64,000 bases of DNA, taken from the NCBI GenBank assembly GCA_024628785.1, contig CP102405.1, forward strand, positions 2,108,001-2,172,000. Direction: 5' to 3'. A program made the position numbers and the translations under genes. Origin of the DNA: Fusobacteria bacterium ZRK30. Its GTDB lineage: Bacteria > Fusobacteriota > Fusobacteriia > Fusobacteriales > Fusobacteriaceae. Below, one piece after another: positions 23,737 through 32,352 of the stretch (positions are counted from its first letter, which is position 1; each line of letters opens with the position of its first letter). Under the pieces are notes generated by a model. The model ran no database searches. It saw only the letters and a program-made list of their open reading frames with translations, and had not been told where the DNA came from.

Positions 23737-24746
23737 CACCTTCTTATATATAGTATATACATTGCTACAAAATAAACTAATCCAATAATATATGTATCAT
23801 ATCTTCTTTTTTTCTTTTCAAACATAACACCCATCATAAATACTAAAAGTATCAAGATAGAAAATATAGCCGTCATCTTGTGGAATCCACCCAATGATTG
23901 ATATATATTGTTATCTCTTAAAAATAGGTCTGTAATAAATATAATCATTATATTAAATATATTACTTCCCAATAAATTTCCAGCAGCCATATCATATGAC
24001 TTCAATTTAATCGCTTCAATACTTACAGTTAATTCTGGTAAAGATGTTGCTAGAGCTATTAATATAAGTCCCACAAAAGATTCTCCCAGCTCAATTCCAA
24101 AGAATGGTGTACTGGCAATTTTATCTCCTATAAAACTGAGTCCTGTTCCTAAAATAACCACTAAAAATGCATTTATCATAAATCCTTTTTTTGCCTGGGG
24201 AAGTGTGATCCCACTTTCTTCTATCTCATGAAATTCCTTTACCTCTTCCTCTAACTTTTCACTAAATTCATCATTTTGCTGATGTTCATAGATATAGATA
24301 GATTTCATAGCTATAAAATAAACTCCTAAGATCATAAGTGAAAATAAACTGATATTCCTTATTCCCTCTGTTGGAAATAAAAATCCCAATAAAAATATCA
24401 ATGTTAAAATTATACTCCAGAAACCAGCCATAAAGTTTTTACTGCTTACCTTAGATGAAAAAGAAGTAGACTTTAAGACGAATATGTCAACTATAAATAC
24501 TACGAATATATTAAATAAATTACTCCCGAATATATTTGATACTGCCATCTGGGGGTTTCCTAAAAGGGTAGCACTGATACTTGTAACCATCTCTGGCAGG
24601 GAAGTTACTGCAGCTAACATAACTATTCCTATCCAAGATTTTTCTATCCCCATCAAGTCTCCTATGGTATCTCCATATAAACTTAATTTTTTTCCAACCA
24701 CTATTATAAATCCTGCTAATATTGCAAAGATTAATATATACAACAT
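23736..24746 (-). CDS. Calcium/sodium antiporter, CaCA (YrbG) family
   Basis: Inner-membrane cation exchanger, 336 aa with ten or eleven membrane segments. The two alpha-repeat signatures face each other: TSLPEMVTSISATLLGNPQ followed by GSNLFNI near residue 50, and TSLPELTVSIEAIKLKSYD followed by GSNIFNI near 240. A charged cytoplasmic loop with many Glu separates the halves at about 155-185, as in other CaCA members. It sits 15 bases after miaB and overlaps rho. The exact ion pair (Ca/Na, Ca/H or K) cannot be read from sequence. Confidence 0.9.
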   Translation of the reverse strand: MLYILIFAILAGFIIVVGKKLSLYGDTIGDLMGIEKSWIGIVMLAAVTSLPEMVTSISATLLGNPQMAVSNIFGSNLFNIFVVFIVDIFVLKSTSFSSKVSSKNFMAGFWSIILTLIFLLGFLFPTEGIRNISLFSLMILGVYFIAMKSIYIYEHQQNDEFSEKLEEEVKEFHEIEESGITLPQAKKGFMINAFLVVILGTGLSFIGDKIASTPFFGIELGESFVGLILIALATSLPELTVSIEAIKLKSYDMAAGNLLGSNIFNIMIIFITDLFLRDNNIYQSLGGFHKMTAIFSILILLVFMMGVMFEKKKRRYDTYIIGLVYFVAMYILYIRR

Positions 24747-24761
24747 CCTCTCACCTCTAGT

Positions 24762-26090
24762 TTATACTAATTCTCCATATAAAGTCCATGTTTTTGCTGT
24801 TACAATTTTAACATCCACAAAGGTTCCTTTTAAAGAACTATCCCCTTCAAAGATAACTACTTTATTTGCACTTATCCTTCCGGTCATCTTTTTCTCATTT
24901 CTATGACTGGTACCTTCTACTAAAACTTTTACAGTTTTACCTACATAACTCAAACTGCATTCCTTTGCATTCTCATTTTGGACGTCCATCAATCTTTGTA
25001 ACCTTGATTTTTTTACTTCCTCTGAAATTTGACCTTCCATAGTTGCTGCCGGAGTTCCCTCTCTTATAGAATACATAAACATATAGGCATTTTCATACTT
25101 AACCTGTTTAATTAAATCCATAGTATCTAAGAAATCTTCCTCTGTCTCTCCAGGAAATCCTACTATAATATCTGTAGTAAGAGATATATCCGGCAATGCA
25201 GTCTTTATTCTGTCTACTAAGGTTAAATAATCTTCCTTGGTATACTTTCTATTCATAGCTTTCAACATATTAGTCGATCCTGACTGTACTGGCAGATGCA
25301 TATTTCTAGCTATTTTTTCTGGATGTCTAGCAGCTACTTCCAGTACATCCATAGTCAGATCCTTTGGATGAGGTGACACATATCTAACCCAGTATTCTCC
25401 CTCTATTTTACAAATTTCATCCAACAATTTAGCAAAATTTATTTCATGACTGTTCTCAAAATCTTTTCCATAGGAATTTACATTTTGTCCTAATAATAAG
25501 ATATCTTTATATCCTTTTTCCACATATTTTCTCACATCGTTCACTATGTCTTCCATAGGAACCGATCTTTCACGACCCCTTACATATGGAACTATACAGT
25601 ATGTACAAAAATTATTACAACCATAGTTTATAGCTACAGAAGCTGAAATCCCATCTCCAAAATTAGCATCTATCCTAGGAGGCAATTCATCTTCTTTGTC
25701 AGTTAATACTGCATGTACTACCTCTCCCTTTAGTATTTTTTCCATAATCTCCGGTAATTTTGCTATATTTTGATTCCCGATAACTATATCTACATGAGGT
25801 GCTCTTTCTAATATATGTTCCTTTTCCTCTTGAGCTACACAGCCTGTTACTCCTATTATCATCTTAGTCTTTCTAGCATTTTTTATAGTCTTTAAATTCC
25901 CTAACTTTCCCTCTATTCTTCCTGCTGCTCCACCCCTTACAGTACATGTATTTAAAAATACAGCATCTGAATTATGAATGTCATCAGTCATCTCATATCC
26001 ATTTCCTTCTAATAACTTTTTCATCTTAGCTGTCTCATTTACATTCATCTGGCAGCCATATGTTATAATTGTAGCTTTTTTCTTTGTCAT
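24762..26090 (-). CDS. miaB: tRNA-2-methylthio-N6-dimethylallyladenosine synthase
   Basis: MiaB adds the 2-methylthio group to i6A37 of tRNAs that read UNN codons; 442 aa. It has the N-terminal UPF0004 domain with the cysteines of YGCQMNVNE, NTCTVRGGA and VTGCVAQEE, the radical SAM motif CNNFCTYC, and a C-terminal TRAM domain ending TWTLYGELV. GGAGGAAG precedes the ATG. It is the first gene of the operon with the exchanger, rho and M23 genes, behind a good promoter. The MTTase subgroup is judged from the CTYCIVPYVRGRERS segment. Confidence 0.94.
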   Translation of the reverse strand: MTKKKATIITYGCQMNVNETAKMKKLLEGNGYEMTDDIHNSDAVFLNTCTVRGGAAGRIEGKLGNLKTIKNARKTKMIIGVTGCVAQEEKEHILERAPHVDIVIGNQNIAKLPEIMEKILKGEVVHAVLTDKEDELPPRIDANFGDGISASVAINYGCNNFCTYCIVPYVRGRERSVPMEDIVNDVRKYVEKGYKDILLLGQNVNSYGKDFENSHEINFAKLLDEICKIEGEYWVRYVSPHPKDLTMDVLEVAARHPEKIARNMHLPVQSGSTNMLKAMNRKYTKEDYLTLVDRIKTALPDISLTTDIIVGFPGETEEDFLDTMDLIKQVKYENAYMFMYSIREGTPAATMEGQISEEVKKSRLQRLMDVQNENAKECSLSYVGKTVKVLVEGTSHRNEKKMTGRISANKVVIFEGDSSLKGTFVDVKIVTAKTWTLYGELV

Positions 26091-26138
26091 TTTTCTTCCT
26101 CCATCTAACGTTTCTTACATACAATTCAAGCATTTTAT

Positions 26139-26167
26139 ATTGTATCACAATACTTTAGTTTACTCAA
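26139..26167 (-). promoter_or_regulatory. Promoter of the miaB operon
   Basis: TTGAGT at 26167-26162, a 17-base spacer and TACAAT at 26144-26139 on the minus strand, about 50 bases ahead of miaB. Confidence 0.75.
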
Positions 26168-26199
26168 TTACACAGAGGCTTTAAAATTAATTTTTTTCA

Positions 26200-26853
26200 T
26201 CATTTAAATACTTCTCCAGCTTCTAAATACCACAACAACAGATCAAAATGATCCATAGGTATCTCGGTCTCCCTGCAATATTTTTCGATTTTCTTCTCTA
26301 TCTCTAAATATTTTTTAGGAGTTATAGTTTTAGGGATTTCATCTATCACTCCTAACCTCATTATATTTTTTAATATATGCCTGTCTAAGATAGCTATCTC
26401 ATCACCAAATCCTATGTTTCTGAGAAAATGACTGGCTTCCTTATACCCTATCCCTTTGATATTTTTTACCAACCAAATTCTTTTTTCAAATACATCGCCG
26501 ATCTTGTCGACCAGTGTCTTGGTAACTATCCTTCCCTCCTCATCTTTCATAAATTCACGGAGGATAACCAGATTTTTTGCTTTGGTGTTTTTAAACCTTA
26601 CTACATTTAGATACGGTATCAAATCATCCTCTATCCCAGTCCAAAACACTCCGGCATTTAACATCCCATCTATTGCTTTTTCTGCACCCCTGGCCTTAGA
26701 CTGAGGTGTCAGAATACAGAAAGCAAGCTCTTTATAAACATCTTCATTGTTTCCGTTAAACCAAATCGATTTATACCCGTCTATCCTGGCTTCAATTAGA
26801 GGCTTTATCCTTTTATATACTTCCCTTATCTCCATTAAATATTCATTGTTCAT
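26200..26853 (-). CDS. N-glycosylase/DNA lyase, Ogg2-type
   Basis: A 217-residue helix-hairpin-helix DNA glycosylase. The HhH segment NIKGIGYKEASHFLRNIG with its catalytic lysine region is at about 132-150, and the downstream catalytic aspartate lies in AILDRHILKNIM. Length and order match the archaeal-type 8-oxoguanine glycosylase/AP lyase (Ogg2), which removes oxidised guanine and nicks the strand. AGGAGG supports the start. It is separated from miaB by its promoter region and points the same way. It lacks the iron-sulfur cysteines of Nth/MutY. Confidence 0.85.
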   Translation of the reverse strand: MNNEYLMEIREVYKRIKPLIEARIDGYKSIWFNGNNEDVYKELAFCILTPQSKARGAEKAIDGMLNAGVFWTGIEDDLIPYLNVVRFKNTKAKNLVILREFMKDEEGRIVTKTLVDKIGDVFEKRIWLVKNIKGIGYKEASHFLRNIGFGDEIAILDRHILKNIMRLGVIDEIPKTITPKKYLEIEKKIEKYCRETEIPMDHFDLLLWYLEAGEVFK

Positions 26854-27021
26854 CTAGAATTCCTCCTATTAATCGCTATTAAATCAAAATTTTCTATATT
26901 AATTTTCTTCTTTTTCTTAGTTTTTCCTTTTTTTTATCTTCAAAACTATTAATCTTATCAATGAAATTATATAAAATATCAATAAATAAATATATTTACC
27001 ATTTATTTCATTTATTAAAAT

Positions 27022-27050
27022 TTGACACACTATGACTATATGCGTATAAT
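27022..27050 (+). promoter_or_regulatory. Consensus promoter of the glutamate 2,3-aminomutase gene
   Basis: TTGACA at 27022-27027, exactly 17 bases, and TATAAT at 27045-27050: a perfect sigma70 consensus, implying strong and constitutive transcription. Confidence 0.93.
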
Positions 27051-27088
27051 GTAATGTACATAATATAAAATTTTAGGAGGCTGATATT

Positions 27089-28342
27089 TTGACTGGTAGA
27101 GAAATTTCCCTAGATAGGGCTAAAGAACTTAAAGGTACTATAAACGATTATTTAATAGCAAGAGAGGATATACCAACTGGTATGACTAAAGATGTAAGGA
27201 AACAATTTGAAATTTCAAAAGCGATCCTTTTAAAGCATTTTGGTGCTACTGAAAAGGACTGGAATGATTTTAAATGGCAACTTTCAAATAGAATTACTGA
27301 CGTTAAAACTTTAAATCTGATCTTAGACTTGACTGAAGAAGAAAAAAAAGAAATTCAAAGTGTAGGAGATAAGTATAGATGGGCAATTTCACCATACTAT
27401 GCTTGTTTATTAGATCCAAAGGATAAATATGATCCTATTAGATTACTTAGTATTCCTGCATCTATTGAATTAGACAACAACTCTGGAGATGCTGATCCTA
27501 TGGGAGAGGAACATACTAATCCTGCTGGAACTATCACTAGAAGATACCCAGACAGACTTATTATAAACACAACTAATGAATGTGCAATGTATTGCAGACA
27601 TTGTCAAAGAAGAAGAAATATCGGTGAGAGCGACAATGCTACCCACGATAAAGATCTTTTGGCATCGATTGAATATATTAGAAGCAACTCTGAAGTTAGA
27701 GATGTTTTACTTACTGGAGGAGATGTTTTAGCGCTATCTGATTCTAGGCTAGAGTGGATCTTAGCTGAGCTTAGAACTATCCCTCATGTAGAAATTATTA
27801 GATTAGGTAGTAGAACACCTGTTACTATGCCCCAAAGGATAACAGATGATCTAGTTAATATGATAAAAAAATATCATCCTATCTACTTAAATACACATTT
27901 CAACCATCCAAAGGAGATCACTCCTGAAGCTAAGGCTGCATGTGAAAAATTAGCAAACAACGGAGTTCCTTTAGGAAACCAGGCTGTTCTGTTAAACGGT
28001 ATAAATAACGATAAATTTGTAATGAGACTTATGAATCAAGAATTATTAAAGATCAGATGCAGACCTTATTATATCTTCCATGCAAAGCATGTTCAAGGAA
28101 CTGAACATTTCAATACATCTATCGATGATGGATTAGAGATCATGGAATATCTGAGAGGATTCACTTCTGGAATGGCTATTCCAACTTATATTGTTAATGC
28201 ACCAAAGGGACAAGGTAAAACACCTTTAATGCCTCAATATATGTTATCTCGTGGAACTGATTATGTTATGATCAGAACTTGGGAAGGTAAAGTAATCAAG
28301 TATGAAAACCATCCTACAAAAAATATCAAAGAGATCTATTAA
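27089..28342 (+). CDS. eam: Glutamate 2,3-aminomutase
   Basis: A radical SAM/PLP enzyme of 417 aa related to KamA. The cluster cysteines are 165, 169 and 172 (CAMYCRHC) and the PLP lysine is Lys377 (GQGKTPL). The two aspartates that bind the lysine amine in KamA are replaced by Lys333 (FHAKHV) and Asn370 (IVNAPK), the replacements known from clostridial glutamate 2,3-aminomutase, only one number off. It should therefore make L-beta-glutamate, a compatible solute, from glutamate. The C-terminal zinc cysteines of KamA are missing. The start is TTG with AGGAGG eight bases upstream. It is monocistronic, with its own promoter and terminator. Confidence 0.92.
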   Translation: MTGREISLDRAKELKGTINDYLIAREDIPTGMTKDVRKQFEISKAILLKHFGATEKDWNDFKWQLSNRITDVKTLNLILDLTEEEKKEIQSVGDKYRWAISPYYACLLDPKDKYDPIRLLSIPASIELDNNSGDADPMGEEHTNPAGTITRRYPDRLIINTTNECAMYCRHCQRRRNIGESDNATHDKDLLASIEYIRSNSEVRDVLLTGGDVLALSDSRLEWILAELRTIPHVEIIRLGSRTPVTMPQRITDDLVNMIKKYHPIYLNTHFNHPKEITPEAKAACEKLANNGVPLGNQAVLLNGINNDKFVMRLMNQELLKIRCRPYYIFHAKHVQGTEHFNTSIDDGLEIMEYLRGFTSGMAIPTYIVNAPKGQGKTPLMPQYMLSRGTDYVMIRTWEGKVIKYENHPTKNIKEIY

Positions 28343-28356
28343 TTAGAACTCCTATT

Positions 28357-28385
28357 AGCAGCTGGCCTAGGTCAGCTGCTTTTTT
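28357..28385 (+). terminator. Intrinsic terminator after eam
   Basis: Stem AGCAGCTG/CAGCTGCT with an eight-base loop, followed by six T on the plus strand, 15 bases after the stop. Confidence 0.93.
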
Positions 28386-28421
28386 ATTATGCCTGTTTGG
28401 ATGCAACGTCACATTGCTTTT
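28386..28421 (-). repeat. Dispersed palindromic repeat, copy b
   Basis: On the minus strand it reads AGCAATGTGACGTTGCATCC followed by AAACAGGCATAAT. It directly follows the eam terminator. Its palindrome end supplies the TTGCTT that may act as the -35 of xpt. Confidence 0.85.
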
Positions 28422-28442
28422 TTTAGAATCTTATGGTAATAT
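28414..28442 (+). promoter_or_regulatory. Candidate promoter of xpt
   Basis: TTGCTT at 28414-28419, a 17-base spacer and TAATAT at 28437-28442 with a TG extension before the -10. It is positioned just ahead of the guanine riboswitch. Confidence 0.5.
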
Positions 28443-28454
28443 AGATAAAATCAA

Positions 28455-28525
28455 TTCTCATATATTTTCTTAATAAGGAAGAAAGTTTCTACTAGCTGCC
28501 GTAAATAGCTAACTATGAGTGTAAT
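28455..28525 (+). promoter_or_regulatory. Guanine-class purine riboswitch ahead of xpt
   Basis: The conserved purine aptamer is clear: CTCATA / TATGAG as P1 (28457-28462 with 28514-28519), the AGTTTCTAC core, P3 TAGCT-GCCGTAAAT-AGCTA and AACTATGAG. The base that selects the ligand (position 74 in the xpt numbering) is C, at 28513, which pairs with guanine rather than adenine. TGAGTG (28516-28521) can also pair with CACTCA (28554-28559), and the 5' arm of P1 with ATATGAG (28560-28566), so alternative folds exist downstream. Guanine or xanthine should lower xpt expression. Confidence 0.93.
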
Positions 28526-28595
28526 TTTAAGATCAATATTTTCTTAATAATTTCACTCAATATGAGGTGTTTAAAACATTTTTGGAGGTTTAATT

Positions 28596-29171
28596 ATGAA
28601 AATATTACACGATACTATATTAAAAGACGGATTAGCATTATCAGACTCAATCTTAAAGGTTGATTCATTTGTTAATCATCAAATAGATCCTAAACTCATG
28701 AACCAGGTCGGGAAAGAGTTCGTTAAAAGGTTTGAAGGAAAAAAAATAGATAAGGTCTTAACTATCGAAGCTTCTGGAATAGCTCCTGCTATGATCACCG
28801 CTTTAGAACTAGGTGTCCCTATGGTATTTGCCAAAAAGCATAAACCCATTACTATGGACAAATTTTACTCTACCACTGTATACTCATTTACAAAGGAAAC
28901 TAATTACAACTTAACTGTTTCTAAAGAGTTTATAACTGAGGGAGAAAATATTCTCCTCATCGATGATTTTTTATCAGCAGGAAATGCTATCCTAGGTCTT
29001 AGAGACATTGTAAATCAAGGTAAAGCAAATGTTGTAGGAGTAGGTATAGTTATTGAAAAAGGATTTAAAGAGGGAAGAAAAAATCTTCTAAAAGAGGGAT
29101 TCCACCTAGAATCATTAGCTATTGTTGAAAAGATGGAAAAAGGAAAGATTACATTAAACGAAATTAAATAA
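28596..29171 (+). CDS. xpt: Xanthine phosphoribosyltransferase
   Basis: Purine-salvage enzyme converting xanthine and PRPP into XMP, 191 aa, the usual Xpt length. The PRPP loop is ILLIDDFLSAGNAILGL (about 121-137), the opening MKILHDTILKDGLALSD is typical, and ITIEASGIAPA-like and KKHKPITM segments are present. GGAGG is eight bases upstream of the ATG. It is a single-gene unit controlled by the guanine riboswitch, which agrees with the purine assignment. A terminator follows. Confidence 0.95.
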   Translation: MKILHDTILKDGLALSDSILKVDSFVNHQIDPKLMNQVGKEFVKRFEGKKIDKVLTIEASGIAPAMITALELGVPMVFAKKHKPITMDKFYSTTVYSFTKETNYNLTVSKEFITEGENILLIDDFLSAGNAILGLRDIVNQGKANVVGVGIVIEKGFKEGRKNLLKEGFHLESLAIVEKMEKGKITLNEIK

Positions 29172-29176
29172 TAATA

Positions 29177-29218
29177 AAGTTCTCTGTACTGGTATCAGTA
29201 TAGAGAACTTCTTTTTTT
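29177..29218 (+). terminator. Intrinsic terminator between xpt and the aromatic gene block
   Basis: Stem AAGTTCTCT-TACTG / CAGTA-AGAGAACTT with a GTAT loop, then seven T on the plus strand. In the other direction the T-run is weak, so it may stop the minus-strand block only partly. Confidence 0.88.
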
Positions 29219-30452
29219 AACCTATAATATTTTTAATTTTTTTAGCTAAGCCATCTAATTTTTTACTGGGACTTCCACATATTGCAATCCTTATCCCATG
29301 GGCTACCTGGATTGGATATATATTTTCCTGATTCAGCTTTTCCAGACTTTCTTTGATTTTTTCATCTTTTATCTTTAGCGTAATAAAAAAACCTTCCTTA
29401 TATGGATAAACTTCTAAACCTACTTCACGAGCTTCCTCTAAAAATATCTTAGATCTTTTTTCTAATAATTTAACATAACTATTTCTTTCCTCTGTTAAGT
29501 TACCTCTTAAGATTTCATCCCTTTGAATAGTTGAAAATAATTTCATTCCACCCTTAGGAATATTTGACCATATCCCCCGGCACGTAAATTCGTTGGCTCT
29601 CATATAGTCGTCTACATTTTTCTTTTCATTTGAAATAAAAACGCTTCCTCCTACACGAAGACCATATTTAGTAAGTGTTTTAGAACAGCTAAAGGAGAAT
29701 ACAACCAAATTTTTAGAAGATAAATCTGTAAAACACTCCATATATTTACGGCTTTCCTTATATCCTTTCACAGCATAGTCTATATAGGCAATATCATTTA
29801 AAAGTATATAGTTTCCATCTTTAGATAGATCATTCATAACTTTTACAACACTCTCCCATTCAGATCTACTCATAGAGTAACCTGTAGGATTATGACATGG
29901 GTCATTTATTATAGCCAAAACTTTCCCCTGTGATTTCATTATCTCAGATGATTTCTCTCTAAAACTTTCAATATTAAATTCATCTTTTTCATTGAATAAT
30001 TCATAGGTTTCTATTTTTAAATCATGTTCCTTTGCCATTATCTTATAGGGACCCCAACCGATATTTGGAATAAGCAGCGTTTCTCCCGGGTCCAATATAT
30101 TTTTCAACGTAGAACTCACAGATCCGGATCCACCAGGAGTAGCTATAGCTCCTACACTGAATTTCTCCTCATGTCCACCTAATACCCATGACTTTACCTC
30201 TCTCAGATAATCATTGTTTCCAATAAATGACTCTGCATAGGGTGCTATGTCCATCTTATCTAAATTTTTATATACTTCACTTACAGAATCAAAAATGGTA
30301 AATTTGCCATCTTCATCACAAAGAGCCCCTATTGTTACATCTATTACATTATCTTCTCCATACTTAACTTTAGCATCACTGGCTTTTTTTACCATTGTAA
30401 ATACAGTATCTACAATATTTTTATCTTTTGACCTTTTGGCTAATATTCCCAT
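29217..30452 (-). CDS. Class I/II aminotransferase, probably aromatic
   Basis: PLP-dependent fold-type I aminotransferase, 411 aa. The PLP lysine sits in FSCSKTLTKYGLRVGG, the NDPCHNPTGYSMS segment carries the asparagine and proline of the active site, and ATPGGSGSVSSTL forms the phosphate-binding turn. GGGGGAG precedes the ATG, 14 bases after aroE. As the last gene of a block that makes prephenate into phenylpyruvate and hydroxyphenylpyruvate, it most likely does the final transamination to Phe and Tyr with glutamate or aspartate. Aspartate aminotransferase activity is an alternative. Confidence 0.85.
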   Translation of the reverse strand: MGILAKRSKDKNIVDTVFTMVKKASDAKVKYGEDNVIDVTIGALCDEDGKFTIFDSVSEVYKNLDKMDIAPYAESFIGNNDYLREVKSWVLGGHEEKFSVGAIATPGGSGSVSSTLKNILDPGETLLIPNIGWGPYKIMAKEHDLKIETYELFNEKDEFNIESFREKSSEIMKSQGKVLAIINDPCHNPTGYSMSRSEWESVVKVMNDLSKDGNYILLNDIAYIDYAVKGYKESRKYMECFTDLSSKNLVVFSFSCSKTLTKYGLRVGGSVFISNEKKNVDDYMRANEFTCRGIWSNIPKGGMKLFSTIQRDEILRGNLTEERNSYVKLLEKRSKIFLEEAREVGLEVYPYKEGFFITLKIKDEKIKESLEKLNQENIYPIQVAHGIRIAICGSPSKKLDGLAKKIKNIIG

Positions 30453-30466
30453 CTTCTCCCCCTTTT

Positions 30467-31282
30467 TTATTTCTTATAGATCATTTCCTTTATCTTTTCA
30501 TAGATTTCTTGTGTATCGTCTTCAGATATATCTCTTTCCTGCCATATTTCCTCTGCTTTTACAGCCTGTCCTACCAGCATCAGCAGACCATTTTCTCCTA
30601 CTTCAAACCCCTCCAGGAACTTAGTCTTCTGAGGGTTATAGATAAGGTCTATCCCAGCACAATATTCTTTTTTCTCCTCTTCATCCAATATACTACACTC
30701 TATATTGGGATACATCCCACAGGGTGTGCAATTAACTATTAAATTCTTATCAGATATAGATTGTAGTTCATTGTAAGAGATAATATTTAAATTTTGAAAA
30801 CTTTTAAAATTTATCCTGGCTTTTTCTTTATCTCTGGTAACTAAATAATTCTCTCCACCTAGATCTTCCAGACATTTAATCACCGCTCTGGCTGAACCCC
30901 CGGCACCACAGATAAAGTTTTTTTTATTTTTTATTTCTAATTTTAATTTAGTTATTATCATCCTGAACCCATAGTAATCTGTATTATACCCGATTAACTT
31001 CCCATCCTTAGAGATCACAGTATTAACTGCTCCTATCTGTTTAGCTTCTTCGGAAACTTCATCTAGATATTCTATAATATCTGTTTTATAAGGGATAGTT
31101 ATATTAATTCCCGACAACTCTTCACCTCTTAATTTTTTTACCACTTCTGAGATATTATTACGAGGTACCTCTAATAATGAATATTTTCCATCTACCTCAA
31201 TTTTTTCAAAGATCATATTATGGATTACAGGAGAGTAACTATGTCCTAATTTCTCTCCAATTAAAGCATATTTATTTTTCAT
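30467..31282 (-). CDS. aroE: Shikimate dehydrogenase
   Basis: NADPH-dependent reduction of 3-dehydroshikimate to shikimate, 271 aa. The substrate-binding opening GEKLGHSYSPVIHNM, the INITIPYKTDIIEYLD motif with the catalytic lysine and aspartate, the GAVNTV stretch and the Rossmann motif CGAGGSARAVIK are all present. A TTG three codons upstream is in frame, but GAGGTGA is spaced correctly for the ATG at 31282, which overlaps the pheA stop by 11 bases. It is a stand-alone enzyme, not fused to dehydroquinate dehydratase. Confidence 0.94.
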   Translation of the reverse strand: MKNKYALIGEKLGHSYSPVIHNMIFEKIEVDGKYSLLEVPRNNISEVVKKLRGEELSGINITIPYKTDIIEYLDEVSEEAKQIGAVNTVISKDGKLIGYNTDYYGFRMIITKLKLEIKNKKNFICGAGGSARAVIKCLEDLGGENYLVTRDKEKARINFKSFQNLNIISYNELQSISDKNLIVNCTPCGMYPNIECSILDEEEKKEYCAGIDLIYNPQKTKFLEGFEVGENGLLMLVGQAVKAEEIWQERDISEDDTQEIYEKIKEMIYKK

Positions 31283-32342
31283 AACTGCCAATCACCTCAA
31301 AATATTTACTTTTTTTCTCTATCTTTTCTATGGCAGGTTTCAAAGTCTCATAGTTCCCTTCTAATTCCACAAAAAAGATATATTCCCAGGGAGAATCTTT
31401 AAGAGGTCTTGATTTTATGCTCAGCATATTGATCCCGTATTTATTGAATTTTCCTAAAACACTGGAAAGATCCCCTGATTTATTATAAGTGGAAAATGCT
31501 GCCATGACCCTATTATGATCTTTATTTACAATCAATTTATTTCCAATAACCATAAATTTAGTTGTATTATCTTCATGGGTATTTATGTTTTTTGCCAGTA
31601 TATCCAAATTATAGATCGCGGCCGTCTCAGCACTCCCTATAGCCCCTTTAGTTATATCCTTCATTTCACTTACATATTTTGCACTTATAGCTGTATTATA
31701 ATATGGTATTTCCTTATAACCCCTTCCCTTTAAAAAAGTCTGGGATTGCTTAAATCCCTGAACATGGGAATATATCTCCACAATATCGCTTAACTTTGCC
31801 CCCTTTACTCCCAATAAATTGTGATCTATTTTTAACTCTATAATATCTATTATGTAGGCATTATATTTTTTCATAAGATCAAAGTTATCGGTGATATCCC
31901 CTGTATATGAGTTTTCAATAGGGAGTACTCCTACCTCTATCTCCTTATTTTTTAATGCTGTAAATACATCTTCAAAATTTTGATAGGAGTTTAGGAGTTC
32001 ATCTTTATATTTAGTTTTTAATGCTAAATAACTAAATGATCCCGGTATCCCCTGGTATCCAACTACCTTATCTAGTCCTAGGATAGATTTTTGAAAATTT
32101 CTGGATATCTTCATATTACTTTCTAAAAATTCAACATAATATTTTTTTAGTTTCTCATCTGTAACTCTCTTGGAATTTTCCTCGATTACTACTTTTTCCC
32201 TGGCTGTATCCAGTACTTCCATCCCTGTACTCTGCTTATATCTTGCAATTCCTTCTACAACTTTCATTCTTTTTACAAATAATTCTGCCATCTCTTGATC
32301 GATTTTATCTATCTCATCTCTCCATTGATCTAATTTTTTCAT
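31272..32342 (-). CDS. pheA: Bifunctional chorismate mutase/prephenate dehydratase
   Basis: Converts chorismate to prephenate and prephenate to phenylpyruvate, 356 aa. Residues 1-85 are an AroQ-type chorismate mutase (LDQWRDEIDKIDQEMAELFVKRM), about 90-265 the dehydratase (GYQGIPGSFSYLA, the ENSYTGDITDNF stretch, THEDNTTKFMVIG) and about 275-350 an ACT domain (FNKYGINMLSIKSRPLKDSPW) that binds phenylalanine for feedback control. ATG at 32351 touches the AGG of the ribosome-binding site; the ATG at 32342 is better placed. Confidence 0.94.
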   Translation of the reverse strand: MKKLDQWRDEIDKIDQEMAELFVKRMKVVEGIARYKQSTGMEVLDTAREKVVIEENSKRVTDEKLKKYYVEFLESNMKISRNFQKSILGLDKVVGYQGIPGSFSYLALKTKYKDELLNSYQNFEDVFTALKNKEIEVGVLPIENSYTGDITDNFDLMKKYNAYIIDIIELKIDHNLLGVKGAKLSDIVEIYSHVQGFKQSQTFLKGRGYKEIPYYNTAISAKYVSEMKDITKGAIGSAETAAIYNLDILAKNINTHEDNTTKFMVIGNKLIVNKDHNRVMAAFSTYNKSGDLSSVLGKFNKYGINMLSIKSRPLKDSPWEYIFFVELEGNYETLKPAIEKIEKKSKYFEVIGSYEK

Positions 32343-32352
32343 CTTCACCATC

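Noticed and set aside
27089-28342. A duplicate lysine 2,3-aminomutase
   Set aside because: The two substrate-amine aspartates are replaced by Lys333 and Asn370, which fits glutamate 2,3-aminomutase instead.
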